Shown in pieces: positions 36,331 through 46,801 of a DNA stretch of 54,247 nt. Numbering within the stretch: the stretch's first letter is position 1; each line of letters opens with the position of its first letter. Origin of the DNA: Porphyromonas circumdentaria (GTDB lineage Bacteria > Bacteroidota > Bacteroidia > Bacteroidales > Porphyromonadaceae); NCBI RefSeq assembly GCF_900167105.1, contig NZ_FUXE01000016.1, positions 1 through 54,247 on the forward strand, given 5' to 3'. The notes under the pieces are model-generated. The model had not been told where the DNA came from. It did no database searches and worked only from the letters and a program-made list of their open reading frames with translations. The position numbers and the translations under genes are program-made.

Positions 36331-38064
36331 ATGATAGATTTGAATATATTGGAGCTTAGCGACCAAGAGATAGCTCGTCGCAATAGTCTCACTCAACTAA
36401 AGGAATTGGGCATAAACCCCTATCCTGCAGATGAATACCCCGTAAATGCTTGGGCGGAAGAAATCATTAAAACCTTTAACAAAGAGCAAAATCCTCCACG
36501 GGAGGTGTGCGTTGCGGGGCGTATTATGAGCCGTCGCATCATGGGTAAAGCCTCTTTTGTAGAACTGGCAGACTGCACTGGACGTATTCAAGTCTATATA
36601 ACAAGAGATGATTTGTGCCCTGGAGAAGATAAGGAACTCTATGCTACTGTATTCAAAAAATGCCTTGATATAGGTGATTTTATCGGAATCAAAGGATTCG
36701 TATTCGAGACGCAAACGGGAGAGATATCAATCCATGCCCAAAGTCTTACTGTACTGAGCAAATCCCTCCGTCCATTACCCGTTGTAAAATCTAAAGATGG
36801 ACAGGTTTTCGATGGATTTAACGATCCTGAGCAACGCTATCGTCGTCGCTATGTAGATTTAATCGTAAACGATCATGTACGAGATATATTTGTCAAAAGA
36901 ACTCGCATCTTCTCTTCTATGCGTCGTTTCTTTGATGAACATGGTTATTTAGAGGTAGATACGCCTGTACTCCAACCCATACCAGGAGGAGCTGCAGCAC
37001 GCCCCTTTATAACACACCACAATACATTAGACATACCTCTGTACCTCCGCATTGCCAACGAGCTTTATCTAAAACGTCTCATCGTAGGAGGGTTTGATGG
37101 CGTGTATGAGTTTAGTCGCAACTTCCGTAACGAGGGGATGGACCGCACTCATAATCCAGAGTTCACCGCCATGGAAATATATGTGGCATATAAGGATTAC
37201 AATTGGATGATGTCTTTTACCGAACAAATGTTGGAACGCATTGCCTTAGATGTGTTAGGCACAACAGAAGTTCAGGTGGGCGACAAAAAGATTAGTTTTA
37301 AGCCACCTTTCCGTCGGGTAACAATGATTGATGCCATTAAGGAGCACACCAGTATAGATATTAGCGGCATGGGAGAGGAAGAGCTACGTGCCGTATGTAA
37401 AAAACTTGGCATTGAAACTTCTGAAAGTATGGGTAAGGGGAAACTTATTGATGAAATATTTGGAGAGAAGTGTGAAAAGCACTACATCCAACCCACTTTC
37501 ATCATGGACTATCCTAAGGAGATGTCTCCCCTCACCAAAGAGCACAGAACTAATGCTGAACTTACAGAACGCTTTGAACTTATGGTTAATGGGAAAGAGT
37601 TGGCGAACGCTTATAGTGAACTCAACGACCCTATTGACCAAAAGAAACGCTTCGAAGAACAGCTGAAACTCTCAGAAAAGGGAGATGATGAAGCTATGTT
37701 CATCGACCAAGATTTTATCCGCGCATTGGAATATGGTATGCCCCCTACCTCAGGTATGGGTATCGGCATGGACCGTTTGGTTATGCTACTCACAGGACAG
37801 GAGAGCATCCAAGAGGTTTTGCTTTTCCCACAAATGAAACCTGAGATAGTAGCAAAAAGAGACAAAGCAGAGCTATTTAGAACAGTAGGCATTGCGGAAG
37901 AAATAGTGCCCATACTTTATAAAGCAGGTTATCTAACGGTAGATAGCCTAAAGGGCGAAAAACCAGGCAAAATACTACAGGCTATTAGCGAAATAAACAA
38001 AAAATACAAACTGGGGTTCACAATGCCCTCTCTGGACGAAGTAACCTGTTGGGTTCAAGCTTAA
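36331..38064 (+). CDS. lysS: Lysyl-tRNA synthetase (class II)
   Basis: Charges tRNA-Lys. The 577 residues comprise an anticodon-binding OB fold (about 60-160, VAGRIMSRRIMGKASF) and the class II core with motif 2 FRNEGMDRTHNPEF and motif 3 GMGIGMDRLVML. A C-terminal extension of about 70 residues (RTVGIAEEIVPILYKAGYL and a helix-rich end) is found in Bacteroidetes LysS. It leads a plus-strand run with gpsA (46 bp later) and pgi. Confidence 0.97.
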   Translation: MIDLNILELSDQEIARRNSLTQLKELGINPYPADEYPVNAWAEEIIKTFNKEQNPPREVCVAGRIMSRRIMGKASFVELADCTGRIQVYITRDDLCPGEDKELYATVFKKCLDIGDFIGIKGFVFETQTGEISIHAQSLTVLSKSLRPLPVVKSKDGQVFDGFNDPEQRYRRRYVDLIVNDHVRDIFVKRTRIFSSMRRFFDEHGYLEVDTPVLQPIPGGAAARPFITHHNTLDIPLYLRIANELYLKRLIVGGFDGVYEFSRNFRNEGMDRTHNPEFTAMEIYVAYKDYNWMMSFTEQMLERIALDVLGTTEVQVGDKKISFKPPFRRVTMIDAIKEHTSIDISGMGEEELRAVCKKLGIETSESMGKGKLIDEIFGEKCEKHYIQPTFIMDYPKEMSPLTKEHRTNAELTERFELMVNGKELANAYSELNDPIDQKKRFEEQLKLSEKGDDEAMFIDQDFIRALEYGMPPTSGMGIGMDRLVMLLTGQESIQEVLLFPQMKPEIVAKRDKAELFRTVGIAEEIVPILYKAGYLTVDSLKGEKPGKILQAISEINKKYKLGFTMPSLDEVTCWVQA

Positions 38065-38110
38065 TTAGATTTAGTACCCTCTTTATTAAAAGGGCTAAAG
38101 AGTAAATACT

Positions 38111-39115
38111 ATGCAACAGAATGGTGTTATAGGAATTTTGGGTGGAGGTAGTTGGGCTACGGCTATTGCCAAGATTATACTAACCACCCAGCCCCATATT
38201 AATTGGTTCATACGTCGTTCCGAACAAATAGAGGCTTTCAAGAGCCTTGGGCACAATCCCACCTATCTTCAAGCTATCGAGTTTGATACGAGCAAAATAA
38301 CTTTCTTTTCCGAGTCGGATATCAACAAATTCTTTCGGAGCAGTGATGCTATTGTCTTAATCACCCCCTCTCCATACATCAAAGGCTACTTAAAAAAGGT
38401 TCGTAAATCAAGTATCCGAGACAAATTTGTCATTAACGCAATTAAGGGTATTGTACCAGAAGAGAACGTTTTGGTATCTCAATACTTAATGGACGAATTT
38501 GATGTACCCAGAGAAAATATAGGGGTTATCGGAGGTCCTTGTCATGCCGAAGAGGTGGCACGTCATCGTCGCTCGTACCTCACTGTAGCCTGCAGTGATC
38601 TAAAAAAAGCAGAAGTATTTGCTCAAGCACTACGCAACGATTTTGTTAGTTGTGTTACCTCTAACGATATAGAGGGTGTACAGTATGCCTCTGTCTTGAA
38701 GAACATATACGCTATTGCCGCAGGTATATGCAATGGGTTACAGTATGGAGATAACTTTCAGTCGGTACTTATCTCCAACGCCATTGCCGAGATGAATTCG
38801 TTTATCAACGCAGTACACCTTATCAAAAGAGACATCACAGACTCTGTTTACTTGGGGGATTTGCTGGTAACGGCTTATTCTCAATTCAGTAGAAACCGCA
38901 CTTTTGGGAATATGATTGGCCGTGGTTATAGTGTACGCGCTGCACAGTCCGAAATGGAGATGATCGCAGAGGGCTACTATGGAACCAAGTGTATTCGAGA
39001 GATTAACAAACACTATCAGGTCAATTTACCTATTTGCGACGCGGTTTACAGTATCCTTTACGAAAAAAAAGACCCCGCAAAAATAATTTTAGAGTTATCT
39101 CATCACTTCAAATAG
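38111..39115 (+). CDS. gpsA: Glycerol-3-phosphate dehydrogenase [NAD(P)+]
   Basis: Reduces dihydroxyacetone phosphate to sn-glycerol 3-phosphate, the backbone of phospholipids. The 334-residue product has the dinucleotide-binding GILGGGSWATAI, the NAIKGIVPE segment, the GGPCHAEEVA region, and the catalytic Lys in ASVLKNIYAIAAG. Its length is normal. It is placed between lysS and pgi, 12 bp before the latter. Confidence 0.95.
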   Translation: MQQNGVIGILGGGSWATAIAKIILTTQPHINWFIRRSEQIEAFKSLGHNPTYLQAIEFDTSKITFFSESDINKFFRSSDAIVLITPSPYIKGYLKKVRKSSIRDKFVINAIKGIVPEENVLVSQYLMDEFDVPRENIGVIGGPCHAEEVARHRRSYLTVACSDLKKAEVFAQALRNDFVSCVTSNDIEGVQYASVLKNIYAIAAGICNGLQYGDNFQSVLISNAIAEMNSFINAVHLIKRDITDSVYLGDLLVTAYSQFSRNRTFGNMIGRGYSVRAAQSEMEMIAEGYYGTKCIREINKHYQVNLPICDAVYSILYEKKDPAKIILELSHHFK

Positions 39116-39127
39116 TAGCAACCCTAT

Positions 39128-40414
39128 ATGTCAGAAGTTATAAGTTTGGATTTAAGGAATGCAGGAGTTTCAAAACTTTCGATTGAGCGTGCACAAAAAA
39201 TCCTCACCCAAATAAGAGATAAAGACATAGAGGGGGCAGATTTACTGGGTTGGTTGGACCTCCCTTTACAATCTAAAGAAGTAATAGACAGGGTTAAGGC
39301 AACAGCCCTCCATTTGCGCAACTCATGTTCTCATGTGGTATGTATAGGCATTGGTGGAAGTTATATTGGAGCTCGTGCTATTATAGAAGCTTTGTCGGAA
39401 AACCCTTTTGCAACTAAAGAAAAAGGTCCCTCTATTCTCTATGCGGGGCACAACTTAGATCAAACATATCTATACCATCTGCTTAATCTTCTGGAGGGAA
39501 AAAACTTTGGTATTATATACATTTCTAAGAGTGGTACAACCACGGAACCAGCTATTGCATTCCGATTTCTCAAACAACTTTTAGAAAAAAACATAGGGAA
39601 AGAGAGAGCGGCAAAAGTTACCATAGCTATAACAGATGCTCAAAAAGGAGCCCTATCTCAAATAGCCCAAGAAGAAGGTTACACAACGTTACACATTCCT
39701 CAAGATGTCGGAGGGCGATTCTCAGCTTTATCCCCCGTAGGCTTGCTCCCCGTTGCAGTAGCGGGCTACGATATTGATGCCCTACTTCAAGGAGCTCGTT
39801 ACATGAAAAAACAATCGGGCATAGAAGTAGATGCTTCAGACAATATGGCGGTACATTATGCCTGTCTGCGCTATGCTCTCTATGAAAAAGGCAAAAAAGT
39901 AGAACTGATGGTGGCACAAACGTCTCGCTTGCACTCCTTTTTGGAATGGTGGAAACAACTTTTCGGAGAGAGCGAAGGAAAAAAGAATAAGGGGATACTG
40001 CCCCACTCCGCACTTTTTACTACAGATTTACACTCATTAGGTCAATGGATACAGGAGGGAGATCCTATTCTTTTTGAGACAATTCTTTCTGTTCAAAAAT
40101 CTTTACACCCTCTTTCCATTCCTATGGATAGAGAAGACAGAGATCAACTAAACTATTTATCTGGCAAATCCCTTTCATGGATTAATCAGAAAGCAACCGA
40201 AGGCACCGTCATGGCTCATGTCCATAGAGAAGTGCCCATAATAGGAATAAACCTTGAAACCATAAATGAGTATACTCTTGGAACTTTGATTTATTTCTTC
40301 CAAATAGCCGTAACTATCAGTGGTTATCTTTTAGAGGTTAATCCTTTTGACCAACCAGGAGTCGAAGAATACAAGAATAATATGTTTACTCTCTTGGGTA
40401 AACCTGGATGTTAA
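39128..40414 (+). CDS. pgi: Glucose-6-phosphate isomerase
   Basis: Interconverts glucose 6-phosphate and fructose 6-phosphate. The 428-residue protein belongs to the short bacterial form. Motifs include GIGGSYIGARAIIEAL, the phosphate-binding ISKSGTTTEPAIAFR, the VGGRFSALSPVG region and the C-terminal FDQPGVEEYKNN, which holds the active-site Gln and the catalytic base region. It follows gpsA by 12 bp. Confidence 0.95.
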   Translation: MSEVISLDLRNAGVSKLSIERAQKILTQIRDKDIEGADLLGWLDLPLQSKEVIDRVKATALHLRNSCSHVVCIGIGGSYIGARAIIEALSENPFATKEKGPSILYAGHNLDQTYLYHLLNLLEGKNFGIIYISKSGTTTEPAIAFRFLKQLLEKNIGKERAAKVTIAITDAQKGALSQIAQEEGYTTLHIPQDVGGRFSALSPVGLLPVAVAGYDIDALLQGARYMKKQSGIEVDASDNMAVHYACLRYALYEKGKKVELMVAQTSRLHSFLEWWKQLFGESEGKKNKGILPHSALFTTDLHSLGQWIQEGDPILFETILSVQKSLHPLSIPMDREDRDQLNYLSGKSLSWINQKATEGTVMAHVHREVPIIGINLETINEYTLGTLIYFFQIAVTISGYLLEVNPFDQPGVEEYKNNMFTLLGKPGC

Positions 40415-40448
40415 AACAAGAGCAATATCGTGATAGAGAAAACAATAA

Positions 40449-41066
40449 ATGCAGAGAGCAATGGAAGATAACAATAATCTAATCTATCAAAAAAGGTCTG
40501 ACATAATAATGAGAGAGTATGGGCGCAATGTACAAAGCATGGTGAACCATTGTCTCAGTATTCAAGATAGAGAGAAACGACAAGCATGTGCAGAGACCAT
40601 CATCTCTATTATGAGAAATCTCTTTCCAGAGAGGAGCAATACTCCAGACGGCGAGCATATATTGTGGGACCACTTGGCTATAATGGCCGATTTTCAATTG
40701 GATATTGATTACCCGATAGAGGTTATAAAAAAGGAGCACTTAACCACGCCTCCCGATCATATCCCCTACGCCGAGAAAGAAGTTATCTACAAGCATTACG
40801 GCCATAATATACAGTCGAGCATAGATTTAGCTTGTAAGATGCCTGAGTCTCCCGAGCGAGAAGCCGTGGCCTTACAAATAGCCAATCACATGAAAACTCT
40901 CTATCTCACATGGAATAAGGATTTTGTAGACGACTACCAGATATTCAAAGATCTATTTTATCTATCGGGAGGAGTTCTAATCTTGAACGAACGAGACCAT
41001 AAACTCCATACAACAGAGGAGACTCACAGTAAAGTGCCTCGCAGTAAAAACCGAAAGCATAAATAG
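40449..41066 (+). CDS. DUF4290 protein
   Basis: A 205-residue soluble protein of a Bacteroidetes-specific family. The REYGRNVQSMVNHCLSI and YKHYGHNIQSSIDLACKMPES segments are two related halves, suggesting an internal duplication. A basic tail closes it (PRSKNRKHK). Start is at 40449 or the ATG at 40461 (MEDNNN); the second gives the more usual N-terminus. It precedes murA by 39 bp. The order DUF4290-murA-rimM is recalled as common in Bacteroidales. The function is unknown. Confidence 0.82.
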   Translation: MQRAMEDNNNLIYQKRSDIIMREYGRNVQSMVNHCLSIQDREKRQACAETIISIMRNLFPERSNTPDGEHILWDHLAIMADFQLDIDYPIEVIKKEHLTTPPDHIPYAEKEVIYKHYGHNIQSSIDLACKMPESPEREAVALQIANHMKTLYLTWNKDFVDDYQIFKDLFYLSGGVLILNERDHKLHTTEETHSKVPRSKNRKHK

Positions 41067-41105
41067 CAAGTAACAAAATACTTTCACCTTAATACTATTA
41101 TCTCT

Positions 41106-42416
41106 ATGGCATCATTTGTTATTGAGGGGGGACACAAACTATCGGGCTCAATCACCCCCCAAGGAGCTAAAAACGAAGCTCTCCAAATTATCTCTGCAAC
41201 GTTACTCACAGACCAAGAGGTACGTATTAGCAACATCCCCAACATATTGGATGTAAACAATCTGATAGAACTCCTCCGCTGCATGGGGGTAACCATATCT
41301 ATGCTTGCTCCTGGCGAGTACTCCTTCTGCGCAAAGAATGTAGACTTGGAGTATGTTCGCAGTGAGGAATTTCTCATTAAGAGCCGAGCTTTGCGAGGAT
41401 CCGTTCTTTTAGTGGGTCCTTTAGCAGGTCGCTTCGGCTATGCCATATTTCCTAAACCAGGTGGAGACAAAATAGGACGAAGACGCATTGATACACACCT
41501 CGTGGGGATATCGGCATTAGGTGCAAAGTGTTCCTACAACAGTGAAAAGTATTTTTACGAAATTATTGCTGATGATCTGAAAGGGAGTTATATGCTTTTG
41601 GACGAACCCTCTGTAACGGGTACAGCCAACGTTATCATGACAGCAGTACTCACTCCAGGAGAAACGACCATATTTAACGCCGCTTGTGAGCCCTACCTAC
41701 AGCAGTTGTGTAAGATGCTCAACTCTATGGGAGCAAAAATTACAGGTGTAGGGTCCAATCTTCTTCATATAGAGGGTGTAACCTCTCTCAAAGGAACAAC
41801 GCACAGACTTCTCCCCGATATGATAGAAGTAGGTAGCTTTATCGGGATGGCGGCAATGACACACTCCTCTCTAACTCTCAAAGACGTTAGTATACCCGAC
41901 TTAGGTATTATACCCTCCGCTTTCCGCAGATTAGGAATTATCGTAGAGGAGCATGGAGATAATCTCTACATTCCAGAACAGGAAAGTTATGAGATCGACA
42001 CATTTATGGATGGCTCTATTCTCACCATTGCAGACGCACCCTGGCCAGGTCTTACCCCAGACCTTTTGAGTGTATTCTTGGTAGTAGCGACACAAGCAAG
42101 AGGAAGTGTTCTTATTCATCAAAAGATGTTTGAAAGTCGTCTCTTCTTTGTCGATAAGCTTATCGACATGGGGGCACAAATTATTCTCTGCGATCCCCAC
42201 CGTGCCACCGTTATCGGATTAGGCGGAAGAGTGCCATTACGTCCTGCATCCATGGTTTCACCCGATATTAGAGCTGGGATTGCTCTGCTTATTGCAGCAA
42301 TGAGTGCCGAAGGAGTGAGCACAATTGGGAGTATCGACCAGATTGATCGCGGTTATCAAGACATCGACACACGCCTCAACGCCTTGGGTGCACACATTAC
42401 ACGTATAAGCAAATGA
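41106..42416 (+). CDS. murA: UDP-N-acetylglucosamine 1-carboxyvinyltransferase
   Basis: First committed step of peptidoglycan synthesis, transfer of enolpyruvate to UDP-GlcNAc. The 436-residue product has GAKNEALQ with the Lys-Asn pair near residue 22. The loop that normally reads PGGCxIG is KPGGDKIG here, with Asp121 in place of the catalytic Cys. Other parts (RRIDTHLVGI, RAGIALLIAAMSAEG) are intact. An Asp here is known from MurA enzymes insensitive to fosfomycin. The last 4 bp overlap rimM. Confidence 0.95.
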   Translation: MASFVIEGGHKLSGSITPQGAKNEALQIISATLLTDQEVRISNIPNILDVNNLIELLRCMGVTISMLAPGEYSFCAKNVDLEYVRSEEFLIKSRALRGSVLLVGPLAGRFGYAIFPKPGGDKIGRRRIDTHLVGISALGAKCSYNSEKYFYEIIADDLKGSYMLLDEPSVTGTANVIMTAVLTPGETTIFNAACEPYLQQLCKMLNSMGAKITGVGSNLLHIEGVTSLKGTTHRLLPDMIEVGSFIGMAAMTHSSLTLKDVSIPDLGIIPSAFRRLGIIVEEHGDNLYIPEQESYEIDTFMDGSILTIADAPWPGLTPDLLSVFLVVATQARGSVLIHQKMFESRLFFVDKLIDMGAQIILCDPHRATVIGLGGRVPLRPASMVSPDIRAGIALLIAAMSAEGVSTIGSIDQIDRGYQDIDTRLNALGAHITRISK

Positions 42417-42940
42417 ACAAGGAACTAAACTTAGTCCCTATCGGTACACTGGGAAGAGCTCATGGTATTAAAGGCGAAATAAATACTCGCTTAACGATTG
42501 AGCTCCCCTCTGTTTTTGAAAAAGGGGATACCGAGAGGTTATTTCTATTCGTCGAAATCGACGCTCTACCTGTACCTTTTTTAGTCGAGAGTTGGCGTAC
42601 CAAAGGAGAAGACACTTACCTTCTTAAATTCAAAGATATCAATACAAAAGAGGAGGCGGAACAATATACCAACGCACCTCTTCTCATAGCGAGTCAGTTA
42701 CTGGACGAAGATGTACAGTTTACAGCAATGCACTTTATCGGCTTCACTCTTCTTGACCAACGAGAAAAGAAGGTTGGAACCATTATAGATATTGATGACT
42801 CTACGCTAAATACCCTCTTTCTTGTACTTTGCGAGGAGGGGCATGAAGTATTGATACCTGTGGCCGATGACTTGGTGCAGTATATAGATGCCGAAAAACA
42901 AGTAATATCTTTAGAAATCCCCGAAGGTCTTCTCGACTAA
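42413..42940 (+). CDS. rimM: 16S rRNA processing protein RimM
   Basis: Assists maturation of the 30S subunit head by binding ribosomal protein S19. The 175-residue protein has the GTLGRAHGIKGEI start, the middle SWRTKGEDTYLLKFKDI of the N-terminal RimM domain, and a PRC barrel-like C-terminal part (VGTIIDIDDSTLNTLF, VLIPVADDLV). The start overlaps murA by 4 bp (ATGA), suggesting translational coupling; dxr follows after 15 bp. Confidence 0.9.
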   Translation: MNKELNLVPIGTLGRAHGIKGEINTRLTIELPSVFEKGDTERLFLFVEIDALPVPFLVESWRTKGEDTYLLKFKDINTKEEAEQYTNAPLLIASQLLDEDVQFTAMHFIGFTLLDQREKKVGTIIDIDDSTLNTLFLVLCEEGHEVLIPVADDLVQYIDAEKQVISLEIPEGLLD

Positions 42941-42955
42941 CATCTTCCCCTAATA

Positions 42956-44119
42956 ATGAAAAAAAGGATAGCCATTCTTGGAGCAACAGGCTCTATCGGT
43001 ACCCAAGCCTTAGAGATAATAAAAGCCAATCCCGATCTTTTTGAAGTAACACTTCTTACAGGCAACAACCAAGTTGAGTTGCTTTCATCGCTTTCAAGGG
43101 AATTTTTACCCAAAGAGGTCGTTATTGCCAATGAAGAGTTCTATGCCCCACTCCGAGAAAATCTTTCCTCTCTCCCCATAACAGTATCGGCAGGTGCAAA
43201 AGCTTTAGAGGAAGCAGTTACTCATACTGATATTGACATTGTACTCTCTGCACTTGTCGGTTACTCTGGAGTATTACCTACTCTTGCTGCAATCCGAGCT
43301 CAAAAGACTATCGCTTTGGCCAATAAGGAGACACTCGTCGTTGCGGGTGAACTTATCATGGAGGAAGCAAAGCGAATGGGTGTAACCATCTACCCCGTAG
43401 ACTCGGAACACTCTGCTATTTACCAATGTCTCATGGGCGAAGAAACCCCGCCTGAAAAGCTCATTCTAACTGCTTCGGGTGGTCCTTTTCTCCGACACTC
43501 TTTGGAAGAATTGGAGAAAGTAACTCCTCAACAGGCCTTGAAGCACCCCAACTGGGATATGGGAGCCAAGGTAACCATAGACTCCGCAACGCTTATGAAC
43601 AAGGGTTTTGAGATGATTGAAGCCCATTGGCTGTTTCATATCTCTTCCCAGCAAATTGATGTTTTGGTACACCCTCAGAGTGTAGTACACTCTATGGTAC
43701 AATTTTTCGACGGTAGCGTAAAAGCTCAAATGGGACAACCCGATATGAGATTGCCTATTAGTTTGGCCTTAGGTTTAGGAAAACGAATACCCAACAACTA
43801 CACCCGCTGTGATTTTACTCTGATATCACTTACCTTTGAACAGCCCGATCTAAGCAGATTTCCCAATCTTTCCTACGCCTATCAAGCCCTTGAAATAGGA
43901 GGATTAGCACCCTGCATCCTCAATGCCGCCAACGAGGTCGCTGTAGCCTCTTTTCTACAAGAGAAGATTTCCTTTAGAGGGATGAGTTATCTACTTGAAG
44001 AGATAATCTCTCAAATGTTCTCTTCTTATCGCTCTTTTGATTTAGAAGCACTTATTGCCGCTAATGAGGAAGTGCGTCTAAAGGCGGGAGCTCTCGTCCG
44101 TTCGGGAAAATTCAAATAG
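42956..44119 (+). CDS. dxr: 1-deoxy-D-xylulose 5-phosphate reductoisomerase
   Basis: Second step of the non-mevalonate isoprenoid pathway. The 387-residue product begins with the NADPH-binding GATGSIGTQALEI. It has LANKETLVVAG, the acidic metal site in PVDSEHSAIYQCL, TASGGPFL and MNKGFEMIEAHWLF. Length and motif order are normal. It is the last gene of the murA-rimM-dxr run. An rseP-type protease gene that often follows in Bacteroidales is not here; a terminator follows instead. Confidence 0.97.
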   Translation: MKKRIAILGATGSIGTQALEIIKANPDLFEVTLLTGNNQVELLSSLSREFLPKEVVIANEEFYAPLRENLSSLPITVSAGAKALEEAVTHTDIDIVLSALVGYSGVLPTLAAIRAQKTIALANKETLVVAGELIMEEAKRMGVTIYPVDSEHSAIYQCLMGEETPPEKLILTASGGPFLRHSLEELEKVTPQQALKHPNWDMGAKVTIDSATLMNKGFEMIEAHWLFHISSQQIDVLVHPQSVVHSMVQFFDGSVKAQMGQPDMRLPISLALGLGKRIPNNYTRCDFTLISLTFEQPDLSRFPNLSYAYQALEIGGLAPCILNAANEVAVASFLQEKISFRGMSYLLEEIISQMFSSYRSFDLEALIAANEEVRLKAGALVRSGKFK

Positions 44120-44177
44120 TTTTTGGAGCCTGTACAACGACTTTTTTACACTACCCCTTCCCCCTTCATGCAAAAGA

Positions 44178-44207
44178 AAGAGGGGACTATACTTGTAGCC
44201 CCCTCTT
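44178..44207. terminator. Bidirectional terminator between dxr and menB
   Basis: Arms AAGAGGGG (44178-44185) and CCCCTCTT (44200-44207) form a perfect 8-bp stem. It stands between two convergent genes, and T-rich and A-rich flanks are visible on either side. Confidence 0.7.
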
Positions 44208-44244
44208 ATTCCATAAGAGACCATGTCAGGGTCTCAAGAGTTAA

Positions 44245-45066
44245 TTATGGAAATTTGGGATATTGCTTAAAGTTAGGTTTACGCTTCTCTAAGAAAGCAT
44301 TCTTGCCCTCTTGAGCCTCGTCGGTCATATAGTAAAGCATTGTTGCATCTCCAGCCAATTCCTGTATTCCCGCCTGTCCGTCTAACTCGGCATTAAGCCC
44401 CGCCTTAATCATACGCAGGGCAAGAGGGCTAAGTAGCATCATCTCTTCAGCCCACTGTACATACTCTTCTTCGAGCTGTTCTAAGGAGACAACTTTATTG
44501 ACCAAACCCATATCCAGAGCCTCTTGAGCATTGTATTGGCGACACAAAAACCATATCTCCCGAGCTTTCTTCTGTCCTACGACACGTGCCAAGTAAGAAG
44601 ATCCGAAGCCCGCATCGAAACTACCAACACGGGGACCTGTCTGACCGAAACGAGCATTCTCAGAAGCAATCGTAAGATCACACACAACGTGCAATACGTG
44701 CCCTCCACCTATAGCAAAGCCATTTACCGCTGCAATAACAGGCTTAGGCAAAGAACGTATTTGCTTCTGTACATCGAGTACGCTAAGGCGAGGGACTCCC
44801 TCTTTGTCTATATAGCCACCCCTTCCTTTGACATTCTGATCTCCTCCTGCACAGAAAGCTTTATCTCCAGCCCCAGTGATTACCACTACGCTTATATCTG
44901 CCTCTTCGCGACATATACGGAGGGCATCGCTCATTTCTGCGGTTGTTGTTGGGGTAAAGGCGTTACGATAACGCTCACGGTTTATAGTAATACGGGCAAT
45001 TCCATTATAGTAATCGAAGAGTATTTCCTCATACTCCCGTATCATGGTCCATTCTCTAATAGCCAT
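44245..45066 (-). CDS. menB: 1,4-dihydroxy-2-naphthoyl-CoA synthase
   Basis: Closes the naphthoquinone ring during menaquinone synthesis. The crotonase fold is visible: [27 protein letters not shown] for the CoA oxyanion hole, and the [21 protein letters not shown] and [14 protein letters not shown] active-site loop. The longer open frame to 45120 overlaps menD. The start at 45066 ([16 protein letters not shown], 273 residues) matches relatives and lies 4 bp after the menD stop. It is the last gene of the men operon here. Confidence 0.95.
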   Translation of the reverse strand: MAIREWTMIREYEEILFDYYNGIARITINRERYRNAFTPTTTAEMSDALRICREEADISVVVITGAGDKAFCAGGDQNVKGRGGYIDKEGVPRLSVLDVQKQIRSLPKPVIAAVNGFAIGGGHVLHVVCDLTIASENARFGQTGPRVGSFDAGFGSSYLARVVGQKKAREIWFLCRQYNAQEALDMGLVNKVVSLEQLEEEYVQWAEEMMLLSPLALRMIKAGLNAELDGQAGIQELAGDATMLYYMTDEAQEGKNAFLEKRKPNFKQYPKFP

Positions 45067-45070
45067 AGTT

Positions 45071-46741
45071 TTATACTGATTTAGATAACTGTTCATAGTA
45101 GGCAGCCAAAAGAGCTGCATCTTCGTTGCAACAAGTAAATACCTCTACAAGAAGAGGTGTGCTCCTCTCTTCGGGAGAAGTCATAACCGTTACGGCTTGG
45201 GTAAGTTGCTCTTCGTTTTCTACACGGAGGTAAGCAAAACCTCTATCCTCTGCCCAAACCTTGGCCGATGCGGTGTGTGGAGCAGCAATATAGGGTTGGG
45301 CTTCGGAGGTAATTTGCAGCCCCGAAAGCGTGTAAAAAATCTCTCCCCCTCCATTATTGAGCAAAAGGATACGTAAATTAGAGCGCACATGGTGCGACCA
45401 CAAAGCATTCATATCGTAGAAGAAACTCAAATCTCCGATGATGAGATAGTTAACCTTGTCGGAATAAAAAGCGTATCCCAAAGCCGTCGAAAGAGAACCT
45501 TCTATACCATTTGTTCCTCGATTGGAACAGACCTCTACTGTCGACGGTAGAGGATAGAACTGTGCGTAGCGTACGGCAGAACTATTGGCAAGGTGCAATG
45601 CACAAGAGGGAGGCAAAGAGGAGAGCAATGCTCCTACGGCAGCCATTGCGGAATAGGGGAACTGCGGAGCCTCTTCCCTTTTACAATAAACCTCCCAACG
45701 ACGAGCATAGTCAGAGGGTTGCACCGTCAACAAGTCTGCTATCTTTTCCCAAAACTCAAAGGGGTCAATCTCAACAACCGTTGTTAGCGCACCAAAGAGG
45801 TCTACCACTTCGCCGCCTTTAGAGATATGCCAATGCTCCTTGGGAGGAAACTTTCTCAAGTAGTTTTTCAATCCTTTCGATATGACATGCCCCCCATAGG
45901 TAATAAGTAGTTCGGGGGCCAAGTCGGCTTTTTGTTGTTCGTTAAAAGAGTGTAGGGCTAAATCGAAATTCTTTATAGGAGTGCCAGGTACCGTTTGGTT
46001 AGCAGGGTGCTCCGCAAACCATACAAAGTGCTTGTATAACTGCTTAGAAGACTTTTTATCGAAGAGATAAATCAAATTCATCTGCCCTGCTATTGCCATC
46101 TTTTTAGTGTAGGTATTGAGCTTTTCTACAAGCCCCGTATAGTCTCTATCGTACACGTTCAGCCCCTCATAACGAGTTATAACGCGCTCCTCTGGGAGAG
46201 CTGTTTCGGAAAATTCAAAAAGGGGCAAAGAGAGAGGTACATTAATATGCACAGGCCCTCTACCATGATGGTGTGTAGCCAGTATAGCTTCATTTATCAA
46301 TCGATTGGAATACCACGCCTCCTCCTCAGTAACAATTTGTGGCAGGGTTACACTTTTCTTGACTAAACTCCCGAACAAACTCTCTTGTGGTACCGTCTGC
46401 CCGTCCATTTGCCCAATCCAAGCAGCGGGCCTGTCTGCAGATATTACGATAAGAGGTACATTTTGATAGTAAGCCTCAGCCACAGCGGGGTGTAGATTGA
46501 GCAAAGCTGTGCCCGAAGTGCAACATATCACAACGGGTTGAGCTGTACTGAGCGAGAGTCCCAAAGCAAAGTAACCAGCACTACGTTCATCGGTCATCGG
46601 GTAACAACTAAACGAGGGCACTGAGGCTAAAGTTTGAATAAGAGGGATATTGCGACTGCCCGAACAGAGGACCACTTTAGTTATACCATGCGCTTTGAGC
46701 AAAGCGACCAATTGAAGAACGCTCTTTTTGTTCGAGTACAT
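45071..46741 (-). CDS. menD: SEPHCHC synthase
   Basis: Thiamine diphosphate enzyme that adds a succinyl semialdehyde unit to isochorismate. The 556-residue product has the cofactor-contact glutamate in [27 protein letters not shown], the [11 protein letters not shown] region and the C-terminal ThDP motif [13 protein letters not shown]. Its length is normal. It follows menF by 60 bp and precedes menB by 4 bp on the minus strand. Confidence 0.95.
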   Translation of the reverse strand: MYSNKKSVLQLVALLKAHGITKVVLCSGSRNIPLIQTLASVPSFSCYPMTDERSAGYFALGLSLSTAQPVVICCTSGTALLNLHPAVAEAYYQNVPLIVISADRPAAWIGQMDGQTVPQESLFGSLVKKSVTLPQIVTEEEAWYSNRLINEAILATHHHGRGPVHINVPLSLPLFEFSETALPEERVITRYEGLNVYDRDYTGLVEKLNTYTKKMAIAGQMNLIYLFDKKSSKQLYKHFVWFAEHPANQTVPGTPIKNFDLALHSFNEQQKADLAPELLITYGGHVISKGLKNYLRKFPPKEHWHISKGGEVVDLFGALTTVVEIDPFEFWEKIADLLTVQPSDYARRWEVYCKREEAPQFPYSAMAAVGALLSSLPPSCALHLANSSAVRYAQFYPLPSTVEVCSNRGTNGIEGSLSTALGYAFYSDKVNYLIIGDLSFFYDMNALWSHHVRSNLRILLLNNGGGEIFYTLSGLQITSEAQPYIAAPHTASAKVWAEDRGFAYLRVENEEQLTQAVTVMTSPEERSTPLLVEVFTCCNEDAALLAAYYEQLSKSV

Positions 46742-46801
46742 ATAGACTTTCTTTTTTCTAAAGTTATACCATCTTCTTTCTTCTCTCTTTCTATGAGAGT
46801 A

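Noticed and set aside
44123-44314. Frame of 63 codons after dxr
   Set aside because: It runs through the dxr/menB terminator and into antisense menB.
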